64,000 nucleotides of DNA from Chitinophagales bacterium (GTDB lineage: Bacteria > Bacteroidota > Bacteroidia > Chitinophagales > UBA8649). Shown in pieces: positions 35,198 through 43,690 of the stretch; the stretch's first letter is position 1; every line of letters starts with the position of its first letter. The notes beneath the pieces were generated by a model that was not told the DNA's origin, searched no databases, and was given only the letters and a program-made list of their open reading frames with translations. Both the position numbers and the translations under genes were made by a program. The stretch covers positions 62,001-126,000 of the forward strand of contig JACJYT010000004.1 of assembly GCA_020635975.1 (NCBI GenBank), read 5' to 3'.

Positions 35198-35606
35198 AAA
35201 ATTAGCTTATACACATCTTAACTAACATAGTAAGTAAATTTCGTTAATTAAGCGTGCTTGTTTAATAATAAGTTTATAAAAAAAACAGAAAAGAAAAGCA
35301 GATCGTAAATTTTGAATTATCGATGTGGATTAAAACCAATTTACTAACAACTTACAAGAAGAGAACTGAATAGAAAAGAATGAAGATATTAAAGTTATTA
35401 AAAGATTTTTCTTCTGTGGATAAAATGAAAATTGTTTAAGAAATAGGCAATCTAAGTTTGGTATAAATATGTGGATTAAAGTGGATAAAATGGAATTAAC
35501 TACAACAACAATTAAAAAACACAAAAGTTTTACAACTATTCACACCCCTAATAACAAAAGGGGAGAAAAGAAATTTTATAAAAGCTTTATTTATGGTGGT
35601 AAGAGA
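35198..35606. other. Candidate chromosomal replication origin (oriC): DnaA-box cluster
   Basis: This AT-rich gene-free stretch of about 410 bases holds six DnaA-box-like 9-mers, and a seventh lies in the first codons of the next gene. They are TTATACACA 35207-35215 (perfect), TGTGGATTA 35324-35332, TGTGGATAA 35415-35423 (perfect), TGTGGATTA 35470-35478, AGTGGATAA 35480-35488, CTATTCACA 35536-35544, and TGTGGATTA 35608-35616. The consensus is TTATNCACA. The very AT-rich part at 35230-35300 could be the unwinding element. Two parS sites lie about 6 kb away, which supports an origin neighbourhood. dnaA itself is not in the window. Confidence 0.65.
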
Positions 35607-36335
35607 ATGTGGATTACTTTAAGTTTGACTTTTTTTTTAGTTTTATCTGAAATGAAGGCCCAAGAAAGTTTTTTAGCACAGCAGCTTAATTATCCCAGAG
35701 TATTAGATGCGTTTAAACAAAAAGATGCAAGCTTAGAAGAAGAATTTCTATCTAAGTCTTTGTCATGGCCACCTAAAGAAATTTATATTAGAGCATTTAA
35801 ATCTGAGCAAGAATTAGAGCTTTGGGTTAGAGAGGGATCGGAATTCAGCTTGTTTAAAACTTATGATATTTGTAAGAATAGCGGTACTCTTGGTCCAAAA
35901 GAAAAGCAAGGAGATAAACAAGTACCAGAAGGTTTTTATAGATTAGATCGGTTTAATCCACAAAGTAATTTTTGGTTAAGCTTAGGTATTGATTATCCGA
36001 ATAAAGTAGATTTAGAAAGAACAACAGCTGCAGATCCAGGTGGGGATATTTTTATACATGGCAACTGTGTTACCATAGGATGTTTACCAATGACAGATGA
36101 AAAAATCAAAGAGATATACCTCTTGGCTGTTTTAGCAAGGAACGCTGGACAAGATGATATTTTTGTTCATATTTTTCCTTATAAATTTACTCTTCTGAAC
36201 AATGCAATTTTTTCTAATATCTATCCAAAACATGCTTCCTTTTGGAAGGATCTAGAAGCAATATATTTATATTTTGAAGACAAGAAACAAATTCCTAATA
36301 TTCAAGTAAATAAAAATAGGTATATTTTACCTTAA
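35607..36335 (+). CDS. L,D-transpeptidase (YkuD) family protein
   Basis: 242 residues from the ATG at 35607, which gives a signal peptide (MWITLSLTFFLVLSEMKAQ). The frame is open back to 35469, but those 46 codons run through the DnaA-box cluster and lack homology-like features. The YkuD motif is HGNCVTIGCLPM with His151 and catalytic Cys159. It cross-links peptidoglycan stems or attaches outer-membrane lipoproteins in the periplasm. The Cys motif is the TxGCLxM form seen in ErfK/YafK-like relatives. Confidence 0.85.
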   Translation: MWITLSLTFFLVLSEMKAQESFLAQQLNYPRVLDAFKQKDASLEEEFLSKSLSWPPKEIYIRAFKSEQELELWVREGSEFSLFKTYDICKNSGTLGPKEKQGDKQVPEGFYRLDRFNPQSNFWLSLGIDYPNKVDLERTTAADPGGDIFIHGNCVTIGCLPMTDEKIKEIYLLAVLARNAGQDDIFVHIFPYKFTLLNNAIFSNIYPKHASFWKDLEAIYLYFEDKKQIPNIQVNKNRYILP

Positions 36336-36387
36336 TCTTTTATTTATTTTAAAAATAATTCTTAACTTCAAAACAAATCTTTTTAAA

Positions 36388-37431
36388 ATGAAAACACTTA
36401 AACTTAATCTTTTATTTTCGATACTTTTTTTAGTTTCTTATGCACAAGAAGGGGATAGTAAAAATGGAAGAATGTATTTTACTTTTAAGGCTGGTTATAG
36501 TATTGGAGTAGCAAATTCTACTATTGGATCGCCAAGAAGTGAAGTGGGAAATAGAATTTTGGTAAGTTCTACAGATGGGGATTATAGCTTTTCTCAAAAG
36601 AATCCTTTTGGTTCTAGAGGTGCTGGTGCACAAATAGCTACATCTTTTGCTTATATGATTTCTAAGAATTTTGGTGTAGAAATGGAGTTTTCTTTTTTAA
36701 GATCATCTAAAATTTTAGATGCTTCTAGAGATGAAACTAATGATCAGGGCTTTAATTATTTTGCAGAGCAATATTCTTACACGAATATGTTTAGAGCTGC
36801 TCCAATGTTGGTGGTTAGTGGTAGTCCAGATAATAAGTTTATTCCTTATGCAAAATTTGGAATACTCTTACCCTTAGCTGGTAAAACTATAGTTGAGGTT
36901 AATATAAACGATGGTATTGGTGAGTTAGCAGAGCAAATTCTTCCTTTAATTAATCCAGAATTAGCTGCAGAATTTGAAGATCTTCCAATAGGTATTCCAA
37001 CTACTAGTTTTATTAAAGCAAAAACTGCTGGTTCTTTTTCTGTAGGTTTCGCAGCTAGATTAGGCTGTGAGTATGCCTTTAATTCTAATTGGTCGATATT
37101 TGGAGAAATGGAAATGAATATGTTAACGATAAAGGCTAAGGAAACTAAGTTTACCGAGTTTTCTACTGAAGTGCCTGCAGAGTTAGTTGCAGTAGCTGAG
37201 CAAATTTTAGACAAGGAACCAGGATCTATTCAAGGTACTTATGGTTTGTATGATTTGCCGGAGATTTTAAGGTTAACGGTTTATGAAAATGAAATTACGG
37301 AAGCGTCTAATTATACTTATGATGTAAATAGTCCAAGTTTTAATAAAGATGCTCCTTTTCAACAAGTTACTTTTAGAGATAATTACAATTCCTTTGGCTT
37401 AATGTTTGGCTTTAAGTATCGTTTTAAGTAA
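36388..37431 (+). CDS. Outer-membrane beta-barrel protein
   Basis: 347 residues with a signal peptide (1-19, ending VSYAQ). It alternates strands rich in Phe/Tyr and ends FGLMFGFKYRFK, a terminal Phe-x-Phe-Lys style barrel signal. A large hydrophilic insert (about 160-205, GIGELAEQILPLINPELAAEF) may be an external loop. The function is unknown. It stands between the L,D-transpeptidase and the DUF4175 gene on the same strand, with gaps of 52 and 119 bases. Confidence 0.75.
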   Translation: MKTLKLNLLFSILFLVSYAQEGDSKNGRMYFTFKAGYSIGVANSTIGSPRSEVGNRILVSSTDGDYSFSQKNPFGSRGAGAQIATSFAYMISKNFGVEMEFSFLRSSKILDASRDETNDQGFNYFAEQYSYTNMFRAAPMLVVSGSPDNKFIPYAKFGILLPLAGKTIVEVNINDGIGELAEQILPLINPELAAEFEDLPIGIPTTSFIKAKTAGSFSVGFAARLGCEYAFNSNWSIFGEMEMNMLTIKAKETKFTEFSTEVPAELVAVAEQILDKEPGSIQGTYGLYDLPEILRLTVYENEITEASNYTYDVNSPSFNKDAPFQQVTFRDNYNSFGLMFGFKYRFK

Positions 37432-37550
37432 AATTTATTTATTCGAATATCTATAAGTAATTTTCAATATTTAAGTTATTTGCTCTAATTTTACTAGTTC
37501 GTAAACAACGATTTAGAATTTATTATCGTTAGTATATATTAGTTGGGGTT

Positions 37551-40500
37551 ATGGGGAGTAGTTATACTTTTTTGTTGGAGCGATTAGATGAATTTATTCG
37601 GAAGTACTATCTGAATAAAATGCTACGTGGTGTTCTTATTACCACAGCTATTATCCTGGTATATTTTTTATTTATTGTACTTGCAGAATATCAGTTCTAT
37701 TTTGGAACTCTATTTAGAAAGTTATTATTTTTTAGTTTTTTAGGTCTAAGCGCTTCAGCATTTATTCTATTGGTTTTACAACCTATATTTAAAATTTATA
37801 GTTTAGGAGAAAGAATTTCTCATGAGAAGGCAGCCGAAATAATTGGAATGCACTTTAATCAGGTTCAGGATAAATTAATTAACATTCTTCAATTAAAATC
37901 GTCGTCTATTAGTTTGGAAGATGCTTCTTTGGTAGAAGCTAGTATTCAGCAAAAGTCCTTAGAATTAAAACCAGTTCCTTTTTCGAGTGCCATTGATCTG
38001 CAAGCAAATAAAAAATATTTGCCTTATGCTCTACCTCCCTTGTTCCTCTTCTTGCTGTTATTAATAATTCAACCAGCAATTATAAAAGAGGGTACTTTTA
38101 GATTGGTTCAAAATAGTACAGAGTTTGAAAAGCCTGCTCCCTTTGAATTTGAAATTTTAAATGAAAATTTGGAAGCCCTTCAATTTGAAGATTTTAATTT
38201 GCAAATAAGCTTAAGTGGAGATGCTATTCCACAAGAAGTTTTTTTAGTTAAGAATGATTTAAAGAATAGTACACAAAAATTGAATACGAATTCTTTTAGT
38301 TATGTTTTTTCGAATTTACAGGAAGATGTAAGTTTTCATTTAGAAGCTGCTGGCTTTAAGTCGCAAGATTTTATTTTGAATGTGAAGGCGAAACCTTTAA
38401 TTAGTAATTTTCAAGTCAAGCTAGATTTTCCAGAATATTTAGGAATGAAGAATACAAGTATTGTGAATTCTGGTGATTTATCGGTGCCAGAAGGAACTAA
38501 AATAACTTGGATATTTGATGCTCAGGCAACGGATAAAATTTCTATGCGATTCTCAGACGCTTTATTAGAACAAAAAAACTCGGGAAACAACACTTTTATT
38601 TTTAATAAAGAATTGAAATATAGTGATAAGTATATTGTAAAAATATTTAATAATAATGTAAACTTGGAGGACTCCTCTGCCTTCAGTATTTCCGTAATTC
38701 CAGATGCTTTTCCAGAAATTGAAGTTGTGGAGCACGTGGATAGTTCTAATTTGGATGTTTATTATTATATCGGCAAAATTATGGATGATTACGGCTTGCG
38801 TTCTCTTACTTTTAATTATACGATCGAAAAGGAAGGTGGTGAGAAAAAATCGGACAAAGTAAGCATTCCATTTCAAAGTGGAAATATAAGTGAGTTTTCT
38901 TATTATTGGAATATTAGAGAATTTAATCTTGAACCCGGAGATAAGATGTCTTATTTCTTCCAAGTTTGGGATAACGATAAGGTGAATGGAAGTAAGAGCA
39001 CTCGAAGCAAATGGATGCTTCTTAAGTTGGCTAGTAAGGATGAGTTGGCAGATAATTCTGAGGAAGAATTGCAAAGTATAAAAAAGGAGCTTCAATCTTC
39101 TCTTGAAGAAAGTGCTAAGCTACAGGAGGAACTTCGCGATATTCAGGATAAGTTAATGCAAAAGAAGGACTTAGAATGGCAAGATAAAAAGGAGTTGGAA
39201 CAACTTATCAATAAGCAGAAGGATCTTCAATCTAAGATGGAAAATCTAGAAAAGAAGTTTGATAAGAACATTAAAGAGCAAGCTAGTTTTAAGCAGGTGA
39301 ATCCAGAGATAAAAAAGAAGCAAGAACAAGTGCAGAAGATGTTCGATGCGGTTTTAGATGAGGAGATGAAGGCTATGATCGATAAGTTGGAAAAAATGAT
39401 GGAGGATTTAGCGAAGGAGGATGCTTTAGAGAAAATGGAAGATTTGGAGATGAGTGATAGTGAGTTGGAAGATGAGTTGGATAGAATGCTAGAAATGCTA
39501 AAAAAGCTAGAGTTTGAACAAAAGATGCAAGAAACCATCGATAAATTGAAAGAATTAGCGGATAAGCAAGAAGAGTTAGCTAAAGATTCTAGAGATAAAA
39601 CAAAGGATGCGGAACTTTTGGAAAAGGAGCAAGAGGCTTTAAATAAGGAATTTGATAAGTTGAAGGATGACTTAGAAAAAATGCAAGAGCAAAATGAGGA
39701 CACAGATCTAGGGGATGCCCAAGAAAAAGCAGAAGATATAGATCAACAAATGGATGAAGCACAGGATAAATTGTCAAAAAAGCAAAATTCGAAAGCTGCT
39801 GAGGATCAAAAAGATCTGTCGAAAAAGATGAAGGAGATGGCACAGTCTTTGAGCGATATGATGATGGATATGCAGATGGCTTCGATGGAGGAGGATATGG
39901 AATCTTTGCGACAATTATTGGAAAATTTAGTGGTTTTATCTTTAGATGAAGAGCGCTTATTGCAAGATTTTAAACTTACCCAAATTAACACGCCTCGTTA
40001 TGTATCCTTGGTTCAGGAGCAATTTAAAATTATGGATGATTCTAAATTGGTAGAAGATAGTTTGTTAGCCTTAGCCAAAAGAGTATTTGAAATAGAATCC
40101 TTCATTATGGAGGAAATTAAGGATGTAAATAGAAATTTAGATAAGGCGGTGGACTTATTAGAAGAAAGAGATATTGCTAATGCAACGGTTAGTCAACAGT
40201 ATGTAATGACTTCTTATAACAATTTAGCTCTAATGTTAAGTGAGGTTATGGAACAAATGCAGCAGCAGATGGCACAGAAAATGGAAGGGAACCAGATGTG
40301 TGAAAATCCGGGTAACAAACCGGGAGAAAAACCAGGTAAGAAGCCTGGAAAGATTCCATCTTTAAAAGAAATGCAACAACAGCTTAGCGATCAAATTAGC
40401 GAAATGGCAGAAATGATGAAAGAAGGAAGTAGCAAAAATTCAAAGTCGAGCCAGTCGCAAAAATTAGCGGAGATGGCAGCTAAGCAACAAGCTATACGTC

Positions 40501-40883
40501 AGGCCTTAGAAGAGTTAAACCAATCAGACAATAAGGATGGTAAGGGTTCTTTGGGCGATTTACAGAAGATTATTGATGAGATGAATCAGACGGAAACGGA
40601 TATCGTGAATAAGAATATTAGTAATGAACTTTTGAATAGACAAAAAGACATTATGATACGCTTGTTGGAAGCCGAAAATGCGGAGAAGGAAAGGGATGAA
40701 AAAGAAGAGAGAGAGTCGATTAGTGCCAAACAATACGAAAACATTGTACCTCCATCTTTAGAGGAATACTTAAAAAAACAAGAAGGATCAATATCTTTTT
40801 ATAGAAATATCCCTCCTCGTCTGAAAGCTTTTTATAGGAATATTTCAGAGAATTACATTCAAAACGTTTTAATTAATAATTAA
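37551..40883 (+). CDS. DUF4175 family large coiled-coil membrane protein
   Basis: 1110 residues. Three transmembrane segments lie near the N-terminus (about 27-47, 56-80, 150-170). A beta-rich region follows (about 180-500), then a very long, Lys/Glu/Met-rich coiled coil (about 500-960, for example DELDRMLEMLKKLEFEQKMQETI). A Pro-Gly-Lys stretch near 925 (NPGNKPGEKPGKKPGKIP) interrupts it. This is the DUF4175 layout found in Bacteroidota; the function is unknown. It lies 2.2 kb from the candidate origin and heads a run with the ATP-binding protein, ybeY and mnmG. Confidence 0.85.
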   Translation: MGSSYTFLLERLDEFIRKYYLNKMLRGVLITTAIILVYFLFIVLAEYQFYFGTLFRKLLFFSFLGLSASAFILLVLQPIFKIYSLGERISHEKAAEIIGMHFNQVQDKLINILQLKSSSISLEDASLVEASIQQKSLELKPVPFSSAIDLQANKKYLPYALPPLFLFLLLLIIQPAIIKEGTFRLVQNSTEFEKPAPFEFEILNENLEALQFEDFNLQISLSGDAIPQEVFLVKNDLKNSTQKLNTNSFSYVFSNLQEDVSFHLEAAGFKSQDFILNVKAKPLISNFQVKLDFPEYLGMKNTSIVNSGDLSVPEGTKITWIFDAQATDKISMRFSDALLEQKNSGNNTFIFNKELKYSDKYIVKIFNNNVNLEDSSAFSISVIPDAFPEIEVVEHVDSSNLDVYYYIGKIMDDYGLRSLTFNYTIEKEGGEKKSDKVSIPFQSGNISEFSYYWNIREFNLEPGDKMSYFFQVWDNDKVNGSKSTRSKWMLLKLASKDELADNSEEELQSIKKELQSSLEESAKLQEELRDIQDKLMQKKDLEWQDKKELEQLINKQKDLQSKMENLEKKFDKNIKEQASFKQVNPEIKKKQEQVQKMFDAVLDEEMKAMIDKLEKMMEDLAKEDALEKMEDLEMSDSELEDELDRMLEMLKKLEFEQKMQETIDKLKELADKQEELAKDSRDKTKDAELLEKEQEALNKEFDKLKDDLEKMQEQNEDTDLGDAQEKAEDIDQQMDEAQDKLSKKQNSKAAEDQKDLSKKMKEMAQSLSDMMMDMQMASMEEDMESLRQLLENLVVLSLDEERLLQDFKLTQINTPRYVSLVQEQFKIMDDSKLVEDSLLALAKRVFEIESFIMEEIKDVNRNLDKAVDLLEERDIANATVSQQYVMTSYNNLALMLSEVMEQMQQQMAQKMEGNQMCENPGNKPGEKPGKKPGKIPSLKEMQQQLSDQISEMAEMMKEGSSKNSKSSQSQKLAEMAAKQQAIRQALEELNQSDNKDGKGSLGDLQKIIDEMNQTETDIVNKNISNELLNRQKDIMIRLLEAENAEKERDEKEERESISAKQYENIVPPSLEEYLKKQEGSISFYRNIPPRLKAFYRNISENYIQNVLINN

Positions 40884-40902
40884 TTTGCTTAATTTGCTTC
40901 CA

Positions 40903-41313
40903 ATGGTAGATAGTAACGATATATTGAGGTTTAAATCGCTTCCAGAAAACTTAACATTAGTTGAAGATTACATAGAAAAAGTGTGTAATGAATGTAATGT
41001 TGGTCCTGATGTTTTTGGAAATATTTTGGTTTCTGTAACAGAAGCAGTTAATAATGCGATATACCATGGTAACGATTCTGACGAATCGAAAGAAGTGCAA
41101 CTTAGCTATCATTTTAATAAGGAATTACACAAGATATCTTTTATTGTTAAGGATCAAGGTAACGGCTTTGATTATAACAATCTTCCCGACCCAACAGCTC
41201 CAGAAAATCTTAGTATGATAGGGGGAAGGGGTGTTTTTCTAATAAAGCAGTTGGCAGATTGGGTGATTTTTAGCGATAACGGAAGCGTACTAGAAATCCA
41301 GTTTAAAGTCTAG
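40903..41313 (+). CDS. RsbW-like ATP-binding protein
   Basis: 136 residues from the ATG at 40903 (the frame opens at a TTG at 40885, just behind the DUF4175 stop). It is a GHKL-type ATPase domain: N-box SVTEAVNNAIYHGN, G1 box KDQGNGFD and G2 box GGRGVFLIKQLAD. Proteins of this shape act as anti-sigma factor serine kinases (RsbW/SpoIIAB). No partner anti-anti-sigma or sigma factor gene is adjacent, so the target is unknown. It lies 2 bases before ybeY. Confidence 0.88.
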   Translation: MVDSNDILRFKSLPENLTLVEDYIEKVCNECNVGPDVFGNILVSVTEAVNNAIYHGNDSDESKEVQLSYHFNKELHKISFIVKDQGNGFDYNNLPDPTAPENLSMIGGRGVFLIKQLADWVIFSDNGSVLEIQFKV

Positions 41314-41315
41314 TT

Positions 41316-41768
41316 ATGCCTGTAGAGCTATTTAACGAGCATGCAGGTTTTTCTTTTGAGTGGGACCAAAAGCTCGAAGATTTTCTCCTCTCCATTTTTC
41401 ACTTAGAAGGACTTGTTCAAAAGGTGGATTTAAATCTTATTCTATTGAATGATGAAGATTTGCTAGCATATAATAAAGAGTATCTCCAACACGACTATTA
41501 TACTGATATTATTACCTTTCTAATTGAAGAAACAGAAACATCTTTAGAGGCTGAATTATATATTTCACTAGATAGGGTTAAAGATAATGCTGGTGTTTTA
41601 GGACAAGCTTTTGAAAGGGAATTGCTGCGGGTGTTTATTCACGGAGTATTACACCTTTGTGGTTATGGTGATAAATCTGAGGAAGAAGAATTGTTTATGA
41701 GAGAAAAAGAGAATTACTATCTCAAACTTAATGATGTTTCACGTGAAACATTATTTTCGATTTCCTAA
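41316..41768 (+). CDS. ybeY: Endoribonuclease YbeY
   Basis: 150 residues. This rRNA maturation and quality-control RNase acts on the 16S rRNA 3' end. The zinc motif reads HGVLHLCGYGD: His109 and His113 are kept, but the third ligand, His in the common GYDH form, is Asp119 here. I believe this replacement occurs in other Bacteroidota YbeY proteins. Its last codons (VSRET) are read from a perfect parS sequence at 41735-41750. It lies between the ATP-binding protein and mnmG. Confidence 0.93.
   Translation: MPVELFNEHAGFSFEWDQKLEDFLLSIFHLEGLVQKVDLNLILLNDEDLLAYNKEYLQHDYYTDIITFLIEETETSLEAELYISLDRVKDNAGVLGQAFERELLRVFIHGVLHLCGYGDKSEEEELFMREKENYYLKLNDVSRETLFSIS
41735..41750. promoter_or_regulatory. 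parS centromere site 1
   Basis: TGTTTCACGTGAAACA, a perfect 16-bp palindrome identical to the canonical bacterial parS bound by ParB. It is embedded in the 3' end of ybeY, where it encodes Val-Ser-Arg-Glu-Thr. parS sites cluster near the chromosome origin and direct segregation. Confidence 0.92.
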
Positions 41769-41773
41769 ACTAT

Positions 41774-41789
41774 TGTTTCACGTGAAACT
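41774..41789. promoter_or_regulatory. parS centromere site 2
   Basis: TGTTTCACGTGAAACT matches canonical parS at 15 of 16 positions. It lies in the ybeY-mnmG gap, 24 bases after site 1 and just upstream of the mnmG promoter-like element. Confidence 0.9.
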
Positions 41790-41801
41790 ATCAATTTGAA
41801 T

Positions 41802-41809
41802 TATCTTTG
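41802..41809 (+). promoter_or_regulatory. Candidate -7 element for mnmG
   Basis: TATCTTTG, an exact TAnnTTTG match, 18 bases before the mnmG ATG at 41828. ParB bound at parS site 2 would sit on the -33 region, so segregation proteins could affect transcription; this is inference. Confidence 0.45.
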
Positions 41810-41827
41810 TTTTTTAATTAGAAGTTT

Positions 41828-43690
41828 ATGTTTCCAAAATACGACGTAATTGTAGTGGGTGCTGGTCATGCTGGCTGTGAGGCGGCGGTTGCAGCAGCCA
41901 ATGCTGGATCTAAGGTTCTTCTAGTTACTATGAATATGAATACCATTGCCCAAATGAGTTGTAACCCTGCAATGGGCGGTATAGCAAAGGGACAAATTGT
42001 AAGAGAAATTGATGCGATGGGTGGATATTCTGGTATAGTAACAGATTTATCTATGGTTCAGTTTAGAATGTTAAATCGTTCTAAAGGTCCTGCTATGTGG
42101 AGTCCAAGAGCTCAAAGTGATAGAATGTTGTTTGCTGCCAAGTGGCGACAAATGTTAGAGCAACATCCCAATGTAGATTTTTGGCAAGAAATGGTAAGTG
42201 GTTTGCTAGTGAAGCAGGGTAGAGTTGGGGGCGTAAGAACTTCTATGGGCCTAGAAATCGAATCTAAAACAGTGGTACTAACGAATGGCACCTTCTTGAA
42301 TGGTATTATTCATATTGGAGAGAAAAAATTAGGTGGCGGTAGAGCCGGAGAAAAAGCAGCAACTGGTATTACCGAGCAGTTGGTAAACTTGGGCTTCGAA
42401 AGTGGAAGAATGAAAACGGGCACGCCTCCTAGGTTAGATGGAAGAACCATAGATTATAGTAAAACTGAAATTCAAGAAGGGGATGAGCATATAGAGGGTT
42501 TTTCTTTTTTAGATATTGAGAAACCAAAGAAGCAATTACCTTGTCATATTACCTATACCAATACTAAAGTACACGATATATTAAGATCGGGATTTGATAA
42601 ATCTCCTATGTTTAGTGGGCGAATTTCAGGGAGTGGTCCACGTTATTGTCCGTCTATTGAAGATAAAATCGATCGTTTTGCAGAAAGAGACAGACATCAA
42701 TTGTTTATAGAACCGGAAGGATGGGATACTGTGGAGATTTATGTGAATGGATTTTCTTCTTCACTTCCAGAGGATGTGCAGTATAAAGCCTTATTGGAAA
42801 TACCCGGTTTTGAAAAAGTGAAAATGTTTCGACCAGGTTATGCCATTGAATATGATTATTTCCCACCTACTCAATTAGCAAATAGCTTAGAAACCAATTT
42901 GGTGAAGGGCTTGTTTTTTGCGGGACAAATTAATGGAACCACAGGCTATGAAGAAGCGGCTTGTCAGGGCTTTATGGCTGGTTTTAATGCCCATAAAGCA
43001 GCTAATGAAGAAGAAGCGCTAGTTTTAACTAGAGATGAAGCCTATATCGGAGTTTTAATTGACGATTTAATTAACAAAGGCACGAAAGAACCTTATCGAA
43101 TGTTTACTTCGAGAGCGGAGTTTCGTTTGTTACTTCGACAAGACAATGCCGATCTTCGACTTACACCTAAAGCCTACGAGCTGGGTATGGTATCGGAGGA
43201 AAGAATGGCGAGAGTAAAGAAAAAAGAGGAAGACATTAGTAAGATTATTGATTTTGTTAAAAGTTATAGTGTAGCACCAGAATTATTAGAATCTTATTTG
43301 GAAGGTATAGAAAGTGCTTCGATGTTTCAAAAAATGAAATTGGACAAGGTACTGTCTAGACCGAATGTTTCCTTGCATGCAATGCGATCACATCTACCTG
43401 TTTTGGATGAATTTTTGAAAGACTTTCGATCTGAACATATTGAAACGGCCGAAATAGATATGAAGTATGAGGGCTATATTCAAAAAGAACAAGAGCAAGT
43501 GTTGAAAATGAGAAAATTAGAGAATTTTGTTCTTAAAGAAAGTTTGGATTATAGTTTATTGAAATCCCTATCTGCTGAGGCAAGCGAAAAATTGAATAGA
43601 ATTAAACCAAAAACGCTAGGACAAGCAAGTAGAATTAGTGGTGTTTCGCCTTCAGATATTTCTGTACTAATGGTTTATTTAAATAGATAA
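41828..43690 (+). CDS. mnmG: tRNA uridine 5-carboxymethylaminomethyl modification enzyme MnmG
   Basis: 620 residues, full length. With MnmE it modifies wobble uridine 34 of several tRNAs. The FAD-binding motif VVGAGHAGCEAA is at 10-21, the MnmG signature GPRYCPSIEDK lies near residue 277, and a second glycine-rich motif (GLFFAGQINGTTGYEEAA) appears later. A helical C-terminal domain binds tRNA. mnmG (gidA) is a classical neighbour of oriC and parS in many bacteria. Its stop overlaps the next ATG by one base (TAATG). Confidence 0.98.
   Translation: MFPKYDVIVVGAGHAGCEAAVAAANAGSKVLLVTMNMNTIAQMSCNPAMGGIAKGQIVREIDAMGGYSGIVTDLSMVQFRMLNRSKGPAMWSPRAQSDRMLFAAKWRQMLEQHPNVDFWQEMVSGLLVKQGRVGGVRTSMGLEIESKTVVLTNGTFLNGIIHIGEKKLGGGRAGEKAATGITEQLVNLGFESGRMKTGTPPRLDGRTIDYSKTEIQEGDEHIEGFSFLDIEKPKKQLPCHITYTNTKVHDILRSGFDKSPMFSGRISGSGPRYCPSIEDKIDRFAERDRHQLFIEPEGWDTVEIYVNGFSSSLPEDVQYKALLEIPGFEKVKMFRPGYAIEYDYFPPTQLANSLETNLVKGLFFAGQINGTTGYEEAACQGFMAGFNAHKAANEEEALVLTRDEAYIGVLIDDLINKGTKEPYRMFTSRAEFRLLLRQDNADLRLTPKAYELGMVSEERMARVKKKEEDISKIIDFVKSYSVAPELLESYLEGIESASMFQKMKLDKVLSRPNVSLHAMRSHLPVLDEFLKDFRSEHIETAEIDMKYEGYIQKEQEQVLKMRKLENFVLKESLDYSLLKSLSAEASEKLNRIKPKTLGQASRISGVSPSDISVLMVYLNR

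Noticed and set aside
35469..35606. Upstream 46 codons of the L,D-transpeptidase frame
   Set aside because: They cross the DnaA-box cluster, have no family-like residues, and a proper signal peptide starts at 35607.
36846..37214. Open frame of 122 codons opposite the outer-membrane barrel gene
   Set aside because: It is a shadow of the plus-strand gene, which has a signal peptide and barrel pattern.
39227..39703. Long open frame on the minus strand inside the DUF4175 gene (also 38565-39095)
   Set aside because: The Ser/Phe/Leu-rich composition is what the antisense of a Glu/Lys-rich coiled coil gives, and no start signal or homology-like motif is seen.
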